Assembly: GCA_022655215.1 (NCBI GenBank)
Contig: JALCUE010000003.1
Span: forward strand, 62,001-126,000
Reading direction: 5' to 3'
Source: Atopobiaceae bacterium
Lineage (GTDB): Bacteria > Actinomycetota > Coriobacteriia > Coriobacteriales > Atopobiaceae
Length of the DNA stretch: 64,000 nt
In this document: piece by piece, positions 61,167 through 64,000 of the stretch
Layout: every line of letters begins with the position of its first letter
Numbering within the stretch: the first letter of the stretch is position 1
The notes under the pieces: model-generated
Databases searched by the model: none
Told to the model about the DNA's origin: nothing
The model's input: only the letters and a program-made list of their open reading frames with translations
Made by a program: the position numbers and the translations under genes

Positions 61167-61661
61167 TCAGATGCGGTGGACGCGCGTCTCGTCGTAGCGG
61201 TCCTGCTGGGCGCGGCTCTCGGCCGGGTTCCCTATCGCCAGGAGGCAGAAGGGTTCGAGCCCGCCAGGCAGCCCCAGGGCCGCGGTGACGTTCGCCATGC
61301 GCTCGGGGTCGGGGCTGACGGCCATGATGACCGATCCCAGTCCCAGCTGCGTGGCCTCGAGCATGACGCTCTCGGCACAGATCGCGAGGTCCGTCTGGAC
61401 GAGGTCCGGGCAGGCCGTCTCACGGGTCCGCGCGCAGGGGACGATGACGAGGGGCGCTCGGCCGGCCGGCGTCGACCAGGGCGTGGCCTTCGCGAGGGCG
61501 GAGCGGGTGGTCTCGTCGGTGACGACGTAGAACTCCCAGGGCCGCTGGTCCTTCGCGGTGGGGGCTGCCATCGCCGCTCGGAGGAGCCTCTCGACCTGCT
61601 CGTCCGTCACGGGCTCGTCGGTGTACCTGCGGATGCTCACGCGCTCGAATATGGGGTCCAT
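61167..61661 (-). CDS. Nitroreductase-family FMN oxidoreductase
   Basis: A 164-residue nitroreductase. SIRRYTDEPVTDEQVERLLRAAMAAPTAKD near 9-38 is the FMN-binding start, and GLGSVIM and PFCLLAIGNP near 106-147 are conserved. It reduces flavins, quinones or nitro groups with NAD(P)H. Shorter than most (about 180-220), so some loops are missing. It is convergent with the ferredoxin-tailed AKR. Confidence 0.85.
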   Translation of the reverse strand: MDPIFERVSIRRYTDEPVTDEQVERLLRAAMAAPTAKDQRPWEFYVVTDETTRSALAKATPWSTPAGRAPLVIVPCARTRETACPDLVQTDLAICAESVMLEATQLGLGSVIMAVSPDPERMANVTAALGLPGGLEPFCLLAIGNPAESRAQQDRYDETRVHRI

Positions 61662-61707
61662 GGATAGCTCCCGTCGTCTCGTCCGTTCACGCGTCTTCTA
61701 CCCAAAG

Positions 61708-61745
61708 GGAGGGGAGCCCGAGACTCTCGTCCCGGGCTCCCCTTC
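61708..61745 (-). terminator. Terminator downstream of the aldolase gene
   Basis: GGGGAGCCCG (61711-61720) pairs with CGGGCTCCCC (61733-61742); three more pairs extend the stem. It lies 37 bases after the aldolase stop, on its strand. Confidence 0.75.
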
Positions 61746-61781
61746 GGATGCGTGCGTGTCCGCCGCCGCGTCGCCTTGGCG

Positions 61782-62633
61782 CTAGGCCTTGTGCGAGCTG
61801 CCGAGGTTGTCCATGTGGCTGGAGACGACCTTCTGGATCTCGGCCATGCCCTCCTTGGAAGGCTTCTTGGGGTCGAAGCAGTCGGGGTTCTCGGCCATGT
61901 AGGCCATGTAGCCCTTGGTGAAGGCCTGACGCAGCTCGGTGGCGTAGTTCACCTTGCAGATGCCGTTCTCGATGGCGGTGAAGACCTGGTCATCGGGCAC
62001 GCCGGAGGTGCCGTGGAGGACCAGCGGGATGCTCACCTTGGAGCGGATCTCCTTCAGGATCTCCTGCTCGATGTGCGGGGTGCCCTTGTAGACGCCATGG
62101 GCGGTGCCCACGCCCACGGCCAGGCTGGTGCAGCCGGTGCGCTCGACGAACTCTACGGCCTCGTCGGGGTCGGTGAAGGGGTTCTCCTTGCCGGCGTCAG
62201 GACCGTCGTCCTCCTTGCCGCCCACCTTGCCGAGCTCGGCCTCAACGGGGATGCCCATGGCCGCGGCAGGCTTGCAGACGCTCTCGGTGAGCTCCATGTT
62301 CTGCTCGAACGGCACGTGGGAGCCGTCGATCATGACGGAGGTGTAGCCGGTGTGGATGGCCTGCATGCAGCGGTCGAAGCCATCGCCGTGGTCGAGGTGG
62401 AGCGCCACGGGGATGTCGGTGCGCTCCGCGGCGGCCTTGACCATGCCGTAGAAGTAGTCGAGACCGGCGTACTTCACCGTGCCCGGGGTGGTCTGCATGA
62501 TGACGGGGGAGTGCCTCTCCTCGGCGGCGGCCAGCACCGCCATGACGAACTCGAGGTTCTCAACGTTGAAGGCGCCGACGGCATAGTGGCCCTTCTGGGC
62601 GTCGAGCAGCATGTCCTTGGTGGTTACGAGCAT
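61782..62633 (-). CDS. Class II fructose/tagatose-bisphosphate aldolase
   Basis: A 283-residue class II aldolase. HLDHGDGFD near 79-87 and the metal-binding GVGTAHGVYKG near 173-183 and LHGTSGV near 207-213 are conserved. It splits fructose-1,6- or tagatose-1,6-bisphosphate. ATG 62633 has AAAGGAG upstream. It lies 109 bp downstream of the pfkB-type kinase on the same strand, so the two enzymes act in sequence. Confidence 0.9.
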   Translation of the reverse strand: MLVTTKDMLLDAQKGHYAVGAFNVENLEFVMAVLAAAEERHSPVIMQTTPGTVKYAGLDYFYGMVKAAAERTDIPVALHLDHGDGFDRCMQAIHTGYTSVMIDGSHVPFEQNMELTESVCKPAAAMGIPVEAELGKVGGKEDDGPDAGKENPFTDPDEAVEFVERTGCTSLAVGVGTAHGVYKGTPHIEQEILKEIRSKVSIPLVLHGTSGVPDDQVFTAIENGICKVNYATELRQAFTKGYMAYMAENPDCFDPKKPSKEGMAEIQKVVSSHMDNLGSSHKA

Positions 62634-62672
62634 GGTCTGTCTCCTTTTCCGCCGGATGCGCCGGCATTGGTC

Positions 62673-62698
62673 GACTATCGAGACTATCGGACTATCGA
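62673..62698. repeat. Three tandem GACTATCG units between kinase and aldolase genes
   Basis: GACTATCGA, GACTATCG and GACTATCGA follow each other within 26 bases, in the leader of the aldolase gene. They may be binding sites for a regulator; this is inference. Confidence 0.6.
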
Positions 62699-62742
62699 GA
62701 CGGCCGCGCCGCGACGGCGCCGCCGATGGTTCCCTGATCTGG

Positions 62743-63675
62743 CTACGCGATCCTCTCGACCGTGGTGCCCTCGCGCAGGCGATCGGCCTCGGCCATGTCG
62801 AAGTGGCCGGTGCTCGCGGTGAGGCAGTTGGCGGAGGCGCAGCTCATGGCATAGGCGAGCTGGTCGGGCGCGGACATGCCGCGGGCCATGGCGACGGCGA
62901 AGGCGCCCACCATGGTGTCGCCCGAGCCCACCGGGTTCACGACCTCGATCCTGGGCGCGCGTCCGCGGAAGGTCCCCTCGTCGCAGCACATGATGGCACC
63001 GTCCCCGCCGAGCGAGACCACGACCTGCGAGATCCCCTTGGCGTGGAGCTCTCGGGCAGCGGAGGCGACCTCTTCGGTGGAGCTCACCTTCCTGCCGAGC
63101 ACCGCGCCGATCTCGTCGGTGTTGGGCTTGACCATGGTGGGGAGGGCCTCGACGCCGTTCAGGAGCAGCTCGCCCGAGGTGTCGAGGATGACGGGCTTGC
63201 CCAGCGCCCTCACGGCCGAGACGAGCGCCACGTAGGAGTCCTTGGGCATGCCGGCGGGCACCGATCCGTTCATGGTGACGACGTCCGCCTTGGCAGCGAG
63301 CTGGCCGATCTTCTCGACCATGGCGTCCACCTCGGCGGACGTGACCTCTCGGCCGGGCTCGAGGAACTCGGTGGAGCGGCCGGAGGGCTCGAGGACGTTG
63401 ATGCAGCAGCGGGTCTCGGTGGCCACGTGGACGAAGTCCTGGGCGATGCCGTCGGCCGCGAGCAGGTCGCAGAGGAGCTGGCCGTTGTTGCCGCCCACGA
63501 AGCCGGTCGCCAGGACCTCCTCACCGCAGGTCGCCACGGCGCGACTGCAGTTGAGACCCTTGCCGCCCGCCACGTCGATGACCGTGGCCACGCGCTGGAC
63601 CTCGCCCACCTCGAGGGGGGATGAGATCTGGTAGGCCTTGTCTATCGAGGTGTTGAGAGTGACCGTGCAGATCAT
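62743..63675 (-). CDS. PfkB-family 1-phosphofructokinase/tagatose-6-phosphate kinase
   Basis: A 310-residue PfkB kinase. The N-terminal CTVTLNTSIDKAY and DVAGGKGLNCSRA near 33-45, and NPVGSGDTMVGAF near 246-258 (the catalytic GSGD) are conserved. FruK/LacC types phosphorylate fructose-1-P or tagatose-6-P to the bisphosphate used by the aldolase next door. ATG 63675 follows GGAGGCGCG. Confidence 0.88.
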   Translation of the reverse strand: MICTVTLNTSIDKAYQISSPLEVGEVQRVATVIDVAGGKGLNCSRAVATCGEEVLATGFVGGNNGQLLCDLLAADGIAQDFVHVATETRCCINVLEPSGRSTEFLEPGREVTSAEVDAMVEKIGQLAAKADVVTMNGSVPAGMPKDSYVALVSAVRALGKPVILDTSGELLLNGVEALPTMVKPNTDEIGAVLGRKVSSTEEVASAARELHAKGISQVVVSLGGDGAIMCCDEGTFRGRAPRIEVVNPVGSGDTMVGAFAVAMARGMSAPDQLAYAMSCASANCLTASTGHFDMAEADRLREGTTVERIA

Positions 63676-64000
63676 GCGCGCCTCCGCGTGTCATCGACCT
63701 TCGTCCGGGATCTGGGTCCCGAACCCTTCAAGAGGCAGTCTACCCGGCTTGGCTTCTCCCCATCGTTCGAGGTGAGGAGGGGAATCGAAAGCAAAGGCGA
63801 CATCACTGGTTGGCATTCCGCATGAATGGGGGCGAAATCGGCGACTTCCCTTGTCGGATGGCGGAAACGAAAGTGACGACAAGGCTATTGCTTGCTAATA
63901 TGGAAAGAGAAGAAAACCAAATCGCCATAACTCTTGCGCAATGGCAAGGAGAGCGGTCAGTTCGTGGGCGTGACCGTCGTGGGTCGTGGGCGAGGAGGGG
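63676..64000. other. Upstream region of the kinase gene, no clear gene
   Basis: The last 325 bases include a less GC-rich stretch (about 63830-63940). A short open frame on the plus strand begins at ATG 63900 and runs to the window edge without a stop, but it has no ribosome site and its coding character is poor; the true divergent neighbour may lie beyond the edge. Confidence 0.4.

Noticed and set aside
63900-64000. Possible plus-strand gene at the window edge
   Set aside because: No ribosome site, only about 33 codons in view; insufficient evidence to call a gene.

Overview
The window is a high-GC stretch of a bacterial chromosome. It most resembles an anaerobic Coriobacteriia (Olsenella/Atopobiaceae-like) genome. 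The grounds are ferredoxin-type redox proteins, a 2-hydroxyacyl-CoA dehydratase-type pair, a DegV/DUF1836 pair, a multi-zinc-ribbon type IA topoisomerase, a TatA/TatC pair, surface proteins with InlB-type and SpaA/Cna-B-type domains, and strong reuse of TG/TA-type -10 elements with weak -35 boxes. The taxonomic call is inference from gene content; no rRNA or tRNA gene was seen.

Layout. 1-4.3 kb: the 3' end of a surface protein with a degenerate LPATG tail, a metallophosphoesterase and a convergent InlB-repeat surface protein. 4.6-8.3 kb: a five-gene cassette (ArsR regulator, metallo-beta-lactamase-fold hydrolase, flavodoxin-ferredoxin EFR1 protein, short-chain dehydrogenase, second EFR1 protein). 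8.4-14.5 kb, convergent to it: an M16C peptidase followed by a six-cysteine 2-hydroxyacyl-CoA dehydratase-like protein and a protein that fuses a second dehydratase-like domain to the ATP-dependent activator. 14.6-18.7 kb: EamA transporter, universal stress protein, UppP, and a D-2-hydroxyacid dehydrogenase, with an intergenic inverted-repeat element. 18.9-24.2 kb: an overlapping operon of alpha/beta hydrolase, metF, a stand-alone MetH-reactivation-type protein and a MetH lacking its own activation domain. 24.4-28.1 kb: PcrA/UvrD helicase, MscS channel, small membrane protein. 28.1-30.4 kb: class III aminotransferase and a second D-2-hydroxyacid dehydrogenase. 30.8-34.4 kb: divergent DegV and DUF1836 genes around a palindromic promoter, then NhaA and a small unknown.

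34.5-43.2 kb: aspartate aminotransferase (Ic type), a membrane-anchored TPR protein, STAS protein, TatA, TatC, topoisomerase I and a HerA-like DUF853 ATPase. 43.5-49 kb: a 1814-residue multidomain adhesin. 49.2-53.8 kb: SDR, then tmk-holB-ricT, with a nested inverted-repeat element upstream of tmk and a long Gly/Arg/Asn-rich tail on RicT. 53.8-63.7 kb: Dtd, a PNPOx-like FMN protein, carboxypeptidase M32, then aminotransferase, a Ddl-family ATP-grasp protein with altered metal ligands and a ROK kinase; a MerR-type promoter drives a ferredoxin-tailed aldo-keto reductase; a nitroreductase; and class II aldolase with a PfkB-type sugar-phosphate kinase.

How the genes work together: the methionine genes form a complete folate-to-methionine module with a split MetH. 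The two EFR1 proteins and the ATP-driven dehydratase/activator pair sit back to back and could share low-potential electrons. Two D-2-hydroxyacid dehydrogenases, several aminotransferases and the dehydratase-like pair fit amino-acid fermentation, but no CoA-transferase or acyl-CoA dehydrogenase is present here. The most novel-looking features are the ArsR-EFR1 redox cassette, the fused dehydratase-activator with a six-Cys partner, the RicT tail, the altered Ddl and the two intergenic inverted-repeat elements.
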